Shown here in pieces: positions 47,208 through 57,355 of a stretch of DNA of 64,000 nt. Position 1 is the first letter of the stretch. Each line of letters opens with the position of its first letter. The notes under the pieces are model-generated. The model worked only from the letters and a program-made list of their open reading frames with translations. It was not told the origin of the DNA and did not search any database. A program made the translations under genes and the position numbers. Origin of the DNA: Rheinheimera sp. MMS21-TC3 (GTDB lineage: Bacteria; Pseudomonadota; Gammaproteobacteria; Enterobacterales; Alteromonadaceae); the NCBI RefSeq assembly GCF_032229285.1, contig NZ_CP135084.1:1860001-1924000 (forward strand), in the 5' to 3' direction.

Positions 47208-47990
47208 TTAATTAGGTTTGTTAACAGCAGCAAATAATTGATAGAAATTATTGGTTGTCACTGCAGCTAGCTCTTCAGTAGCAATACCTTTTAATTCAGC
47301 AATAGCCTTAGCTACTGCGCTTACATAGGCAGGTTGATTGGTTTTACCACGAAAAGGAACTGGCGCTAAATAAGGCGCATCGGTTTCAATAAGCAAGCGA
47401 TCTAAAGGGATTTTTTTAACCACATCACGAAGTTCAGTAGCATTTTTAAAGGTCATAATGCCAGAAATAGAAATATAAAAGCCCATGTCCATAGCGGCTT
47501 TAGCCATATCCCAGCTTTCAGTAAAGCAATGCAAAACACCCCCAGCATTTTCGGCCTTATGACTACGCATTAAGTTTAAAGTGTCTTGGCGAGCTTCACG
47601 AGTATGAATAATTAAGGGTTTATTAACTTGCTTAGCTACCTCTATATGGCTAACAAAGGCAGCTTGTTGCGAGGCTTTTGTTTCTACAGAGTAAAAGTAA
47701 TCTAAGCCAGTTTCACCTACCGCTACTACATCTTGGCGTTGGCATAATGTTAATAACTGCTGGGGATCAACTTTATCGTGCTGATGTAATGGGTGCTCAC
47801 CACATGAAATTGACACCATAGGGTAAGCAGCAACTTGCTTAGCCATTTGTTCGAATTTGTTTAAGCTAACACTCACACAAAGCATATGTTCAATTTTTTC
47901 GGCAGTCGCCTGAGCAATAACTTGTTCTAAGCTAAGGCCTAACTTATCAAACTCTAATAAATCTAAGTGACAATGTGAATCAACAAACAA
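47208..47990 (-). CDS. ycfH: TatD-family deoxyribonuclease YcfH
   Basis: A 260-residue metal-dependent hydrolase with a TIM-barrel active site: F-V-D-S-H-C-H-L-D at residues 2-10, E-T-G-L-D-Y near 92, H-T-R-E-A near 127, H-C-F-T-E near 152 and T-D-A-P-Y-L-A-P near 203. The family removes mismatched or misincorporated nucleotides from DNA ends. The start is TTG, with AGG seven bases upstream. It closes the pabC-mltG-tmk-holB-pilZ-tatD run, the usual gammaproteobacterial order. Confidence 0.93.
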   Translation of the reverse strand: MFVDSHCHLDLLEFDKLGLSLEQVIAQATAEKIEHMLCVSVSLNKFEQMAKQVAAYPMVSISCGEHPLHQHDKVDPQQLLTLCQRQDVVAVGETGLDYFYSVETKASQQAAFVSHIEVAKQVNKPLIIHTREARQDTLNLMRSHKAENAGGVLHCFTESWDMAKAAMDMGFYISISGIMTFKNATELRDVVKKIPLDRLLIETDAPYLAPVPFRGKTNQPAYVSAVAKAIAELKGIATEELAAVTTNNFYQLFAAVNKPN

Positions 47991-48032
47991 GATAAAACCT
48001 CAATCAGTAAAAGTTATATAAATTGCAGCCAG

Positions 48033-48359
48033 TTACATAGTATAAGTAGCTTCGTCTGCGGCTAAATATTCTGCCACTAGTTTTTCTATGGTTGCACTTA
48101 ACTGATGTTTATCATCAATAAAAGCTATACCTATACCCGCGGGTAAAGCACTTTGTGAACCATGTGGAGATACCCAGCTCACTTTGCCTGAAACCGAAAT
48201 TGACTCTAAACTATCTGGCAAGGTTACTTTTAAGGCTAATGATTGGCCCATCTTGTAACCACTACCGGTACGCACAAACAAACCACCTTGTTTTAAAAAT
48301 GGCATATAACTGCGGTACAGCTCTTTTAAATCACTAAATCCAATTGATAATTCTTCCAT
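48033..48359 (-). CDS. pilZ: Type IV pilus assembly protein PilZ
   Basis: A 108-residue PilZ-domain protein resembling the founding member of Pseudomonas: L-Y-x-x-Y-M-P-F-L-K-x-G-G-L-F-V near 14-29, G-K-V-S-W-V-S-P-H-G near 58-67, G-I-G-I-A-F near 75-80 and an ending Y-T-M. Like that protein it lacks the R-x-x-x-R c-di-GMP motif, so it probably does not bind the nucleotide and acts by contacting PilB/FimX-type partners. The ATG is preceded by GGAG. It is located between holB and tatD, as in Pseudomonas. Confidence 0.9.
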   Translation of the reverse strand: MEELSIGFSDLKELYRSYMPFLKQGGLFVRTGSGYKMGQSLALKVTLPDSLESISVSGKVSWVSPHGSQSALPAGIGIAFIDDKHQLSATIEKLVAEYLAADEATYTM

Positions 48360-48369
48360 TGTGTCTCCG

Positions 48370-49263
48370 TTAATGACGCAAACGTCTTAGTTCCGTTAAT
48401 AAAGCACTCAGGGCTAGTGACTTATTCTGCCCTAAAATGTTCTGTTCGTCACGACACCAGCGCATATAGTGTTGATGTGCCAAAGGTAATCGTTCGGCAT
48501 TATGCTGCAATAATCGTGGCAAGTAGCTTTGGCGTAAATAAAAACCCAGCATTAATGACACTTGTTCAGAAGCTAAAAGCGGTTTAACCGTGTCTTGTAA
48601 TGTAATTTTATCACTAAAAAACTGCTCTAAAACCCCCAAAGAGGTTGCAATATCATCAGCTTTACCAGATTCCAGCATCTTTAACGCTTGTAAGGGGCCA
48701 CCACTACAGTATCTAAGTAAGAAATCAGGAACGGCTCTATTGCTATGCTGCTCTAACCAATGTTGTGCTCGACCATCAAACTGTGCAGCAAGAGGCCAAT
48801 GTTGTAACCGACTTAGTAAAGTTGCTGATAAACGAGCCGGATAAGGACTTAATAATAATAAATAGCCATTTTTAGGTGGCTCTTCTAATGTTTTTAATAA
48901 AGCATTAGCAGCCGCTTCTGTAAGACGTTCAGCATTCGCCAGTAATACCAACTTATTTTGTTGTTGCTGGGCTGTACTTTGCATAAACAAGGTTATTTGT
49001 CTTACCGCATCTACCCCAACACTAGTATTAGTGGTATCAACTAGAAGAAAGTCTGCATGATTGCCTGCTTGGTGTAATAAGCAACTTTTACATTGACCAC
49101 AAGGCTTTACACTGTTGGTGCATAACAAGCTACTAATTAACCAGTTCGCTAATGTTGTTTTACCTATCCCTAGAGGGCCAGTAAATAACATGGCATGGGC
49201 TAAGTTATTATTTGCGACTAAAGTACTAAGGTTAGTCTGATAGGATTGCAACCAAGGTAACAT
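48370..49263 (-). CDS. holB: DNA polymerase III delta' subunit
   Basis: A 297-residue clamp-loader subunit. It has a P-loop-like G-P-L-G-I-G-K-T-T near 29-37, a four-cysteine zinc module (C-T-N-S-V-K-P-C-G-Q-C-K-S-C near 48-61), and the sensor region L-L-K-T-L-E-E-P-P near 131-139, matching HolB/DnaX-type AAA+ folds. It loads the beta clamp with delta and tau/gamma. It abuts tmk without gap (tmk stop and holB ATG adjacent). Confidence 0.94.
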   Translation of the reverse strand: MLPWLQSYQTNLSTLVANNNLAHAMLFTGPLGIGKTTLANWLISSLLCTNSVKPCGQCKSCLLHQAGNHADFLLVDTTNTSVGVDAVRQITLFMQSTAQQQQNKLVLLANAERLTEAAANALLKTLEEPPKNGYLLLLSPYPARLSATLLSRLQHWPLAAQFDGRAQHWLEQHSNRAVPDFLLRYCSGGPLQALKMLESGKADDIATSLGVLEQFFSDKITLQDTVKPLLASEQVSLMLGFYLRQSYLPRLLQHNAERLPLAHQHYMRWCRDEQNILGQNKSLALSALLTELRRLRH

Positions 49264-49890
49264 TTACAGCTTAACTCTTGTATTTAAAGCCGCAACAATA
49301 TCAGCATGTACCTGCTGAATATCTTGGCTAGCATCAATGGTGATTATATTAGGCTCGGTGGCAGCAATTTGTTGATATTTAGCTCGGGTGCGTTGGAAAA
49401 AAGCTAGTTGCTCTTGCTCTATTCTATCTAACTTGCCGCGCGCTAAAGCCCGTTGTAAACCAATTTTAGGGTCGATATCTAAATATAAAGTCAGATCCGG
49501 TTGTTTTCCAGCAAGAACTGCACGACGTAAATCATTAATAAAAGCTTCATCTAGCTGTCTGCCACCACCTTGATAAGCACGGGATGACAGATCATGGCGA
49601 TCGGCCAATACCGTTTTACCTGCTGCTAATGCTGGCGCTATTACATTAGTAATTAGCTGCATGCGGGCAGCGTACATTAACAGTAGCTCTGTAGTAGGTG
49701 AAACCTGTTCATCTGATACTTGCTTAACTAAATTGCGTATTTGCTCAGCCATGGGTGTACCGCCAGGCTCTCGGGTACAAACCACATCATGGCCCTGTTG
49801 CTCTAACCAATTTTTCACTAAAGCAATGGCTGAGCTTTTACCCGCGCCTTCAAGCCCTTCTACAACAATAAATTGTGCTTTAGTTTGCAT
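49264..49890 (-). CDS. tmk: Thymidylate kinase
   Basis: A 208-residue kinase forming dTDP from dTMP. The P-loop is [10 protein letters not shown] near 10-19, the D-R-H motif follows in [14 protein letters not shown] near 95-108, and the lid region has R-A-L-A-R-G near 146. I start at the ATG at 49890, which has GGAAAG upstream and gives the standard length; the longer frame to 49968 lies inside mltG. The stop of mltG is one base upstream. Confidence 0.95.
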   Translation of the reverse strand: MQTKAQFIVVEGLEGAGKSSAIALVKNWLEQQGHDVVCTREPGGTPMAEQIRNLVKQVSDEQVSPTTELLLMYAARMQLITNVIAPALAAGKTVLADRHDLSSRAYQGGGRQLDEAFINDLRRAVLAGKQPDLTLYLDIDPKIGLQRALARGKLDRIEQEQLAFFQRTRAKYQQIAATEPNIITIDASQDIQQVHADIVAALNTRVKL

Positions 49891-49891
49891 A

Positions 49892-50896
49892 TTACTTTCC
49901 AAATATATACTTTTGTACCGCAGCATTGTGCTGTTGTAATGTTGTTGAAAACTGATGGCTACCGTCACCTTTACTCACAAAGTAATATAAATCTGTTATT
50001 TCTGGTTGGGCTGCTGCCATTAAAGCCGTTTGACTAACTAGCGAAATAGGCCCTGGAGGTAATCCTGCGTGACGATAAGTATTATAAGGATGAGGATTTT
50101 GTAGATCACTTCGTTTAATATCACCATCAAAATCTTTAATACCATAGATAACCGTTGGATCAGTTTGTAAACGCATATTTTTGCGTAAACGATTAACAAA
50201 TACAGAACTAACAATAGCCCTTTCTGGTATATAGCTGCTTTCTTTTTCAACAATGGAGGCTAAAATCAATAATTGATATGGCTGCTGCACTGGTAAATCA
50301 ATTTGTCGCTGTTGCCATGCTGTAGAAAGCTGTTTGATTAATGCGCTAATAGCACGTTTTATTAAACTGCTGGCCGTACTGTTAGCGGTATAATAATAAG
50401 TATCAGGAAATATAAGCCCCTCTGCAGATTCTGGCTTATCCCCCCACTCTTTTGGCCAAGTAACAAGCTCTAAAACATCCTCTGCTGTTAACACATCTTG
50501 CTGCAAATAGTCGGCAAACTGGAGCCGTTGTAAAGCTTGAGCTAAAGTTTGGCCTTCAATAAAGGTTAATGAAAACTGGGCAACCTTTCCTTCTCTAAAC
50601 AGGCTTAATATTGTCAATAGCGGCATACCATCACTAACACGATAACTGCCTTGTTTTACTGAAGCTAAGTGAGGATTAAGCTTGTTATATAATTTTAATA
50701 AAAAACAATCAGCTTTAGTTAGCTCACCTAACTGTTGCCATTGCTGACATAAGCTTTGAACAGAGCTTCCAGGCTTAACAGTATAAATTGGTTGAGTAAA
50801 CTGAATACTAAGTGATTGTAAATGTTTAATACTGGCAAAATAGCCGGCAATTAATAACAGTACACCTAGAAGTAAAACTATTATCTTTTTTAGCAT
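49892..50896 (-). CDS. mltG: Endolytic murein transglycosylase MltG
   Basis: A 334-residue YceG-family inner-membrane enzyme that cuts nascent glycan strands and sets their length. One transmembrane helix is at ~5-24. The catalytic glutamate is in [10 protein letters not shown] near 213-222, with N-R-L-R-x-x-M-x-L-Q-T-D-P-T-V-x-Y-G just after and the ending [12 protein letters not shown]. Its ATG overlaps the pabC stop by seven bases. This pabC-mltG-tmk-holB order is conserved in gammaproteobacteria. Confidence 0.95.
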   Translation of the reverse strand: MLKKIIVLLLGVLLLIAGYFASIKHLQSLSIQFTQPIYTVKPGSSVQSLCQQWQQLGELTKADCFLLKLYNKLNPHLASVKQGSYRVSDGMPLLTILSLFREGKVAQFSLTFIEGQTLAQALQRLQFADYLQQDVLTAEDVLELVTWPKEWGDKPESAEGLIFPDTYYYTANSTASSLIKRAISALIKQLSTAWQQRQIDLPVQQPYQLLILASIVEKESSYIPERAIVSSVFVNRLRKNMRLQTDPTVIYGIKDFDGDIKRSDLQNPHPYNTYRHAGLPPGPISLVSQTALMAAAQPEITDLYYFVSKGDGSHQFSTTLQQHNAAVQKYIFGK

Positions 50897-51660
50897 AATT
50901 GTCGCTTTATCAATGAAAACACTGGGGTTATATCTAAACTTCGTAACAAGAACTGTTGGACAGGAACTATCTCCATCAAGGCATTACAAATAAACATCGA
51001 CTCAACATTAGCTAATTGTGGCAGGGTCCAATTAACTTGCTTTACCGCAAGTTGTTGCATTAAGTGTTGTCGCATAACACCCGCCACACCGGCTTGCTTT
51101 AAACAAGGTGTATACCACTGTTGCTGTTGATAGAAAAACACATTGGCTGCTGAGGCTTCGCAAGCATAGCCTAATTGATTAAAGACTAATAACTCATCAA
51201 ACTCGGTTTCTGCAAGCTGCTGTTTTACTAATACTTGCTCTAACCTACTGGTGTGTTTAATGCCGGCTAACGCAGGTTGAATAGCAAGCTTTAACTCAGC
51301 AATACCAAGACTTATGCCTTGTTGTTGCCAAACTGTATAATTGGGCAATTTAGCCTGACTGATATAGATATTAGGTGCTGTTACATCCAAGCAACTATAA
51401 CCTCGGCCGCCTTCACCACGTGATATTAAAACTTTTATTACTTGCGAGTCCTCAGTGATAGCAGCCATAACTTCTGCTTCTAAGCTAGCCCAATCGATAA
51501 CCGAAAAACCTAGTTTATTAGCCGAATATTGCAAACGTGCCAAGTGCAAAGGCCAGAGTTGAATTTGCCCTGCTTTAACTTGCATAGTGGTAAAAATGCC
51601 ATCACCATAGTTAAAACTGCGATCAAAACTGCTTACACTAAATGCCACTGCCCGCTCCAT
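50890..51660 (-). CDS. pabC: Aminodeoxychorismate lyase
   Basis: A 256-residue fold-type IV PLP enzyme releasing p-aminobenzoate and pyruvate for folate synthesis. It has D-R-S-F-N-Y-G-D-G-I-F-T-T near 13-25, S-R-G-E-G-G-R-G-Y near 79-87, the PLP lysine in G-I-K-H-T-S-R-L-E-Q near 133-142, and E-A-S-A-A-N-V-F near 164. It begins the second part of the fab-to-tatD gene run after a terminator downstream of fabF. Confidence 0.93.
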   Translation of the reverse strand: MERAVAFSVSSFDRSFNYGDGIFTTMQVKAGQIQLWPLHLARLQYSANKLGFSVIDWASLEAEVMAAITEDSQVIKVLISRGEGGRGYSCLDVTAPNIYISQAKLPNYTVWQQQGISLGIAELKLAIQPALAGIKHTSRLEQVLVKQQLAETEFDELLVFNQLGYACEASAANVFFYQQQQWYTPCLKQAGVAGVMRQHLMQQLAVKQVNWTLPQLANVESMFICNALMEIVPVQQFLLRSLDITPVFSLIKRQLC

Positions 51661-51706
51661 AATAGTTCTATCGCCACAGTATGCCTTAATTAACGGCTAA
51701 CACAAT

Positions 51707-51736
51707 AGAAAAAAAGGCCGCAATATGCAGCCTTTT
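51707..51736 (-). terminator. Intrinsic terminator after fabF
   Basis: AAAAGGCYGC-type arms at 51712-51721 and 51727-51736 pair with one wobble around a 5-nt loop, followed on the minus strand by a run of T. It separates the fab genes from pabC and its followers. Confidence 0.82.
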
Positions 51737-51753
51737 GCTATGAAAACAGCCTA

Positions 51754-52992
51754 TTAGACACGTTTAAATAGTATAGAGCCGTTAGTGCCACCAAAGCCAA
51801 AGGAGTTACATAAGGCATAATCCATTTTTACTTGGCGCCCTTCATGTGGTACATAATCTAAATCACAGCCAACATCTGGATTGTCTAGATTAATAGTCGG
51901 GGTTACCACTTGGTCTTGTAAAGATAGCACTGTGATAATAGATTCAACTGAACCAGCCGCACCTAATAAATGACCTATCATTGACTTAGATGAGCTCACC
52001 ATCACTTTATCAATATTGCTGGCAAATACCGTTTTAATCGCTTGGGTTTCTGCAATATCACCCGCTGGTGTAGAAGTACCATGGGCATTAATATAAGCAA
52101 CTTGCTCAGCATTAACTGCTGCATCTTTTAAGGCATTAGTCATTGCTAAAGCCGCACCAGCACCATTTTCTGGTGGTGATGTCATATGAAAAGCATCACC
52201 GCTCATACCAAAGCCTACTAATTCAGCATAAATTTTAGCACCACGGGCTTTAGCATGTTCATATTCTTCTAATACCATCACACCAGCACCATCGCCTAAA
52301 ACAAAACCATCACGGTCTTTATCCCAAGGCCGACTAGCTTGTTGTGGCGCATCATTGCGGGTTGATAAAGCTCTAGCTGCAGCAAAGCCACCCATGCCTA
52401 ATGGCGTAGACGCTTTTTCAGCACCACCAGCAACCATGACATCAGCATCACCATAGCTAATCATCCGTGCGGCATGCCCTATATTGTGAACGCCAGTAGT
52501 ACAGGCAGTTACAATACTAATATTAGGTCCTTGCAAGCCCAGCATAATAGATAACTGACCTGCAATCATATTAATGATGGTTGAAGGCACAAAGAAAGGT
52601 GATAATTTCTTTGGACTACTAGCGAGTAATTTAGCATGATTTTCTTCAATCAAGCCTAAACCACCAATACCAGAACCTATAGCTGCACCTATGCGCGGAG
52701 CATTTTCTTCAGTTATTTCTATTCCTGAATCACGAAACGCCTGTATACCAGCCGCAACGCCATATTGAATAAACAGATCCATTTTTCGAGCATCTTTAAC
52801 CGAAAAATAAGGCTCCACATCAAAATCTTTAAGTAAACCTGCAAATTTGGTGGTATAAGCACTGGTATCAAAGTGCTCTATCATAGAGACACCACTTTTA
52901 CCTTGCTGTAAACCTTGCCAGCTTGAGGCTACATCATTACCTAATGGCGTTAACATACCTAAACCGGTAACAACAACACGACGTTTTGCCAC
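51754..52992 (-). CDS. fabF: 3-oxoacyl-ACP synthase II
   Basis: A 412-residue elongating condensing enzyme. The catalytic triad is visible as the cysteine in [13 protein letters not shown], the histidine in H-G-T-S-T-P-A-G-D, and the histidine in [12 protein letters not shown] place the start at the GTG at 52992, because the GGAGG site lies about seven bases upstream and within the first codons of the longer ATG frame (53007); the result is the standard [13 protein letters not shown]-terminus. It follows acpP. Confidence 0.95.
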   Translation of the reverse strand: MAKRRVVVTGLGMLTPLGNDVASSWQGLQQGKSGVSMIEHFDTSAYTTKFAGLLKDFDVEPYFSVKDARKMDLFIQYGVAAGIQAFRDSGIEITEENAPRIGAAIGSGIGGLGLIEENHAKLLASSPKKLSPFFVPSTIINMIAGQLSIMLGLQGPNISIVTACTTGVHNIGHAARMISYGDADVMVAGGAEKASTPLGMGGFAAARALSTRNDAPQQASRPWDKDRDGFVLGDGAGVMVLEEYEHAKARGAKIYAELVGFGMSGDAFHMTSPPENGAGAALAMTNALKDAAVNAEQVAYINAHGTSTPAGDIAETQAIKTVFASNIDKVMVSSSKSMIGHLLGAAGSVESIITVLSLQDQVVTPTINLDNPDVGCDLDYVPHEGRQVKMDYALCNSFGFGGTNGSILFKRV

Positions 52993-53071
52993 AAAACCCT
53001 CCGCCATGGAAATTATTGAAGTTATAAAACGAAAACGGGTAGCTTAGCTACCCGTTATCCAAGCAAATCGC

Positions 53072-53308
53072 TTATTCAGCGTGTGCCTTAACATAGTCAA
53101 TCGCGAACTGAACAGTAGTGATTTTCTCAGCTTCTTCGTCAGGAATTTCAGTATCAAACTCTTCTTCTAACGCCATAACTAATTCAACCGTATCTAGCGA
53201 GTCAGCACCTAAATCTTCAACAAAAGAAGCTTCGTTTTTAACTTCTTCTTCTTTAACACCTAGTTGTTCGATAATGATTTTTTTTACGCGTTCTTCGATG
53301 TTGCTCAT
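53072..53308 (-). CDS. acpP: Acyl carrier protein
   Basis: A 78-residue acidic four-helix protein. The phosphopantetheine-attachment serine is in [12 protein letters not shown] near 32-43. It carries the growing acyl chain in fatty-acid synthesis and feeds plsX, bioC and others. The strong AGGAAAG ribosome site and its own predicted promoter fit the very high expression expected for ACP. Its sequence is close to E. coli AcpP. Confidence 0.98.
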   Translation of the reverse strand: MSNIEERVKKIIIEQLGVKEEEVKNEASFVEDLGADSLDTVELVMALEEEFDTEIPDEEAEKITTVQFAIDYVKAHAE

Positions 53309-53365
53309 CTTTCTTTCCTTTTACTCATATAAATCGCAACAGTTCGTGCAATTTTGTGTGGCGCT

Positions 53366-53394
53366 AGTTTATGCGTAACTAAAGTGGGTTGCAA
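53366..53394 (-). promoter_or_regulatory. Predicted acpP promoter
   Basis: In the 136-bp gap between fabG and acpP the minus strand has TTGCAA (53394-53389) and TAAACT (53371-53366) separated by 17 bp, which would give a leader of about 50 nt. acpP is known to have its own promoter in E. coli. Confidence 0.55.
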
Positions 53395-53444
53395 GCTTGA
53401 GAATCAGCATTTTTTGCTGGTCAAACCTGATAACTTCACCCTTG

Positions 53445-54191
53445 TTACACCATATACATACCGCCGTTTACGTGAATTGTCTCGCCTGTAATATAGGCTG
53501 CTTGGTTTGATGCTAAAAATGCCACTGTAGCAGCTATTTCTTTAGGTTGACCTAATCGATTTGCTGGAACTTGACTAAAAATAGCTTCTTTTTGTTCTTC
53601 TGATAAGTCTTTCGTCATATCAGTATCAATAAAGCCTGGAGCTACAGCGTTAACTGTAATACCACGCGAAGCAACTTCTTTTGCTAGTGACTTAGTAAAA
53701 CCAAGTACACCTGCTTTAGCTGCTGAATAGTTTGTTTGCCCAGCATTACCCATAGAGCCAACAACAGAGCCAATATTAATAATACGACCAAAACGTTGCT
53801 TCATCATTGGTCGCATAACCGCTTTACTTAAGCGATAAACCGATGTCAAATTAGTTTGAATGATATCAAGCCACTCTTCATCTTTCATCCGCATTAATAA
53901 ATTATCGCGTGTGATACCGGCATTATTCACTAAAATTTCAATATCGCCAAGCTGTTGTTTTATTTCGGCTAAACATTGTTCAATTGAAGCGTTATCTGCG
54001 ACATTTAACACTAGACCAAAGCCTTTGTCACCTAAATAACTGCTAATTGCCGCTGCGCCTTTCTCGGTTGTCGCTGTACCTACCACTTTTGCACCTAAAG
54101 CGGCTAATTGTTCAGCAACAGCACGGCCAATACCACGACTTGCGCCTGTAACTAATGCCACTTTGCCTTCTAATGAGATAAAGTTAGTCAT
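53445..54191 (-). CDS. fabG: 3-oxoacyl-ACP reductase
   Basis: A 248-residue NADPH-dependent short-chain dehydrogenase. The cofactor motif is T-G-A-S-R-G-I-G near 15-22, N-N-A-G near 90, and the catalytic Ser-Tyr-x3-Lys set is S-V-V-G-S with Y-S-A-A-K near 155-159. It reduces beta-ketoacyl-ACP in each elongation round. It lies five bases after fabD, preceded by AGGAA. Confidence 0.97.
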   Translation of the reverse strand: MTNFISLEGKVALVTGASRGIGRAVAEQLAALGAKVVGTATTEKGAAAISSYLGDKGFGLVLNVADNASIEQCLAEIKQQLGDIEILVNNAGITRDNLLMRMKDEEWLDIIQTNLTSVYRLSKAVMRPMMKQRFGRIINIGSVVGSMGNAGQTNYSAAKAGVLGFTKSLAKEVASRGITVNAVAPGFIDTDMTKDLSEEQKEAIFSQVPANRLGQPKEIAATVAFLASNQAAYITGETIHVNGGMYMV

Positions 54192-54196
54192 TTATA

Positions 54197-55138
54197 TTAT
54201 TCCTGTTCTTGATTAAGTGCAGTCTCAAGCGAGGCTTGATCGCCTACTGCTGCTGTACTAATCGTTTTATCTATACGCTTAATTAAGCCGGTTAACACTT
54301 TGCCCGCGCCAAACTCTAAAATTTGGCTAACCCCTTGGCTAGCTAAAAACTCTATCGTTTCAGTCCAACGTACTGGACTATAAAGTTGGCGCACTAAAGC
54401 ATCTTTAATCTCAGCACCCGAAGTTGCAGCAGCAACATCAACGTTATTAATTACCGGTACACTTGGTAAATTAAAAGATAACTGATTTAAATCGAGCAAT
54501 AACTGCTCAGCGGCTGGACGCATTAATGCACAATGTGAAGGCACGCTAACAGGTAAAGGTAAGGCGCGCTTTGCACCGGCTGCTTTACATAGCTCACCCG
54601 CACGTTCAACTGCCGCTTTATGTCCTGCTATAACAACTTGACCTGGTGAATTATAGTTAACAGCAGATACTACCTCACCTTGTGCTGCATCAGCACAAGC
54701 TTTAATAATAGCGGCATCATCTAAACCAATAATAGCCGACATAGCACCTACGCCAGCTGGAACCGCTTGTTGCATATAGTTACCGCGTTTTTCAACTAAA
54801 GTTACCGCTGCAGCTAAAGTTAAAACACCCGCACATACTAAGGCCGAATATTCGCCTAATGAATGGCCGGCAAAATAAGCAGGTGTTTGGCCATTTTGTT
54901 GCTGCCATAACCGCCAAACTGCTACTGAGGCAGTAAGTAATGCTGGCTGGGTACGTTGTGTTTCATTTAATTCAGCTTCAGGGCCATTAGCCACTAAAGC
55001 CCATAAATCATAACCAAGGGCAGCTGAAGCTTCAGCAAAGGTTTGTTTTACAATATCATGCTGCTGATACAGCTCGGCTAACATACCCACACTTTGTGAG
55101 CCTTGGCCCGGAAAAACAATTGCAAGTTTAGTTGTCAT
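54197..55138 (-). CDS. fabD: Malonyl-CoA:ACP transacylase
   Basis: A 313-residue transacylase supplying malonyl-ACP. It begins L-A-I-V-F-P-G-Q-G-S-Q-S-V-G-M, has the nucleophile Ser in G-H-S-L-G-E-Y near 92, the catalytic His in V-P-S-H-C-A-L near 200 and Q-V-V-I-A-G near 160. The ATG at 55138 has an AGGA site; the longer frame overlaps fabH. Length matches the family. Confidence 0.96.
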   Translation of the reverse strand: MTTKLAIVFPGQGSQSVGMLAELYQQHDIVKQTFAEASAALGYDLWALVANGPEAELNETQRTQPALLTASVAVWRLWQQQNGQTPAYFAGHSLGEYSALVCAGVLTLAAAVTLVEKRGNYMQQAVPAGVGAMSAIIGLDDAAIIKACADAAQGEVVSAVNYNSPGQVVIAGHKAAVERAGELCKAAGAKRALPLPVSVPSHCALMRPAAEQLLLDLNQLSFNLPSVPVINNVDVAAATSGAEIKDALVRQLYSPVRWTETIEFLASQGVSQILEFGAGKVLTGLIKRIDKTISTAAVGDQASLETALNQEQE

Positions 55139-55161
55139 TTTATGTCCTGCAAAATAAAAAA

Positions 55162-56121
55162 TTAATAACGAATTAATGCAGATGCCCAAGCAAAACCACC
55201 GCCAAAAGCTTCAAGCAATAGCGTTTGACCACGCTGAATGCGGCCATCTCTTATAGCTTCATCTAAGGCTGTGGGCACTGTTGCAGCAGAAGTATTACCA
55301 TATTTATCAAGGTTAATAACCACTTGTTCCATTGGTAAGTTTAACTTTCGTGCCACAGCAGCAATAATACGTAGATTAGCTTGATGTGGTACTAACCAAT
55401 CTATTTCTGATTTATCTAAATTATTAGCCGCTAATGTCTGCTCTACCACTTCAGAGAGTTTAGTTACTGCAACTTTAAATACTTCGTTACCTTTCATAGC
55501 GCCCCATGAACTATGAACAGAGGTTTCAATACCACGGGTTGGATTATCAACATACAGTAGTTCTGAATATTTACCATCGGCAAAAATATGGGTTGATAAA
55601 ATACCCGGCTGTTCTGAAGCTTCTAAAATTACAGCACCTGCAGCATCACCAAACAAAATAACCATGCTGCGATCTTCTGGGCTAATTAAACGTGATAAGC
55701 AATCAGAACCCACCACCATAATCCGCTTAGCCATACCTGTTTTTATATATTGATCGGCTATGCTTAATGCATAACAAAAGCCAGCACAAGCAGCAGCAAC
55801 ATCAAAAGCTGGCATAGGCGGCAAACCTAATTCACGTTGTATCTCACAAGCGGAACTAGGTAAAGATCTAGCACCACTAGTAGTGGCACAGATCAGCATA
55901 TCAACACTGTCTTTATCTATATTGGCTGCTTCTAACGCTTTTAAACCCGCCTGAGCACCCATAGTAGCGACTGTTTCGTTATCGCCAATAATACGACGTT
56001 CTTTAATACCCGTACGTTCCATAATCCATTCGTCGGTGGTCTCTACCATCGTTTCTAGATCAGTATTAGAACGAATTTTCGACGGGAAATAGCTCCCGGT
56101 ACCTATAATGCGTGAATACAT
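55162..56121 (-). CDS. fabH: 3-oxoacyl-ACP synthase III
   Basis: A 319-residue initiating condensing enzyme using acetyl-CoA and malonyl-ACP. The catalytic Cys is in [10 protein letters not shown] near 111-119, His in [10 protein letters not shown] near 245-254, and Asn in Y-G-N-T-S-A-A-T near 275-282. [14 protein letters not shown] near 28-41 is the family opening. It sits six bases after plsX. Confidence 0.97.
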   Translation of the reverse strand: MYSRIIGTGSYFPSKIRSNTDLETMVETTDEWIMERTGIKERRIIGDNETVATMGAQAGLKALEAANIDKDSVDMLICATTSGARSLPSSACEIQRELGLPPMPAFDVAAACAGFCYALSIADQYIKTGMAKRIMVVGSDCLSRLISPEDRSMVILFGDAAGAVILEASEQPGILSTHIFADGKYSELLYVDNPTRGIETSVHSSWGAMKGNEVFKVAVTKLSEVVEQTLAANNLDKSEIDWLVPHQANLRIIAAVARKLNLPMEQVVINLDKYGNTSAATVPTALDEAIRDGRIQRGQTLLLEAFGGGFAWASALIRY

Positions 56122-56127
56122 AAGAAC

Positions 56128-57168
56128 CTACGCTTTATCTATTAATACGTGTTCCAACCGATGCTTAATTTTAGCAGGCACTTGGCGTTCAACCTCGAGC
56201 ACTGCTTGTCGGATGGCACTAAGAAATGCTTCTTTAGTTGCATTTCCATGACTTTTCACCACAATTCCGCGCAATCCTATCAGACTTGCACCATTGTAGT
56301 GGTCGGGGTTCACTGCTTGCGAGAGTTTTTTAATGAAAGGTTTAATTAGCCAACCCAATAATTGAGCGCTTAATTGATCTTTTATACTCGTTTCAAAACG
56401 GCGTAAAATAAGCTTAGCTACGCCCTCACAAGTTTTCAATGCAACATTACCAACAAAACCATCACAGACAATTACATCAGCTTTGCGCGAAAAAATGTCA
56501 TTACCTTCAATATAGCCAACATAATTAATATCATTACATTGGGCTAAAAGCATAGAAGCGCGTTTAATTTGATCTGAGCCTTTTATTTCTTCTTCACCCA
56601 TATTTAATAATGCAATCCGCGGCTTAGTAATGCCAATGACTTCTTCGGCCATTACTGAACCCATAACTGCAAATTGAAATAGGGTATCGGCATCACAGTT
56701 GACCGTTGCGCCTAAGTCCAACATATAGACCGGCTCGCCTTCTATAGAGGGGATAGTGCTAATTAAAGCTGGTCGTTCAATGCCGCCAAGCATTTTAAGT
56801 ACATAATGAGCAATAGCGATAAGAGCGCCAGTATTACCCGCACTTACACAAGCTTGCACCTCTCCACTATCAACTAAATCGATGGCTGTGCGCATAGATG
56901 AGTCGCGCTTATTACGCAACGCTATGGCAGGCTTATCAGCCATGGTAATGGTTTGGCTACAGTGTTTGAGTGTAAACTGGGGGTGTGCAGAAACGCCGTG
57001 CAATTTTAATTGCTCGGTTAAAATGGTTTCATCACCACATAAGATCAGGTGTAATTCTGGATATTCCTCTATCGCAGCTATGGCAGCAGGGATAGTAGAT
57101 CGGGGGCCATGGTCGCCCCCCATCATATCTAAAGCAAGAGTTAGCTTTAGCGGTTGCACTAGGTGCAT
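56128..57168 (-). CDS. plsX: Phosphate acyltransferase PlsX
   Basis: A 346-residue cytosolic enzyme converting acyl-ACP to acyl-phosphate for phospholipid synthesis. The signature L-A-L-D-M-M-G-G-D-H-G-P is near 11-22, followed by S-A-G-N-T-G-A-L near 109 and D-G-F-V-G-N-V-A-L-K near 235. It lies six bases downstream of rpmF, the standard gammaproteobacterial arrangement linking ribosome and lipid synthesis. Confidence 0.96.
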   Translation of the reverse strand: MHLVQPLKLTLALDMMGGDHGPRSTIPAAIAAIEEYPELHLILCGDETILTEQLKLHGVSAHPQFTLKHCSQTITMADKPAIALRNKRDSSMRTAIDLVDSGEVQACVSAGNTGALIAIAHYVLKMLGGIERPALISTIPSIEGEPVYMLDLGATVNCDADTLFQFAVMGSVMAEEVIGITKPRIALLNMGEEEIKGSDQIKRASMLLAQCNDINYVGYIEGNDIFSRKADVIVCDGFVGNVALKTCEGVAKLILRRFETSIKDQLSAQLLGWLIKPFIKKLSQAVNPDHYNGASLIGLRGIVVKSHGNATKEAFLSAIRQAVLEVERQVPAKIKHRLEHVLIDKA

Positions 57169-57174
57169 CCAAAC

Positions 57175-57339
57175 TTACTTAACTTTACGGCCTTTGTAAT
57201 AACCATCGGCAGTAATATGGTGACGACGGTGCGTTTCACCAGTAGTAGAATCAACTGACAATGTTGGGCCAGTTAACGCATCATGTGAGCGACGCATATC
57301 GCGACGTGCGCGTGATTTTTTATTTTGCTGAACAGCCAT
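57175..57339 (-). CDS. rpmF: 50S ribosomal protein L32
   Basis: A 54-residue basic ribosomal protein, read directly from the reverse strand between plsX and yceD. It starts [20 protein letters not shown], has [10 protein letters not shown] near 34-43 and ends G-Y-Y-K-G-R-K-V-K, matching gammaproteobacterial L32, which lacks the zinc cysteines seen in some other phyla. The ATG has a GGAGA site. Confidence 0.96.
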   Translation of the reverse strand: MAVQQNKKSRARRDMRRSHDALTGPTLSVDSTTGETHRRHHITADGYYKGRKVK

Positions 57340-57355
57340 GGTTTTTCTCCTAAAC

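Noticed and set aside
53404..53424. CAGCA...TGCTG hairpin between fabG and acpP as a terminator
   Set aside because: The stem is short and no T tract follows on the minus strand; acpP expression would be cut off. Left as incidental.
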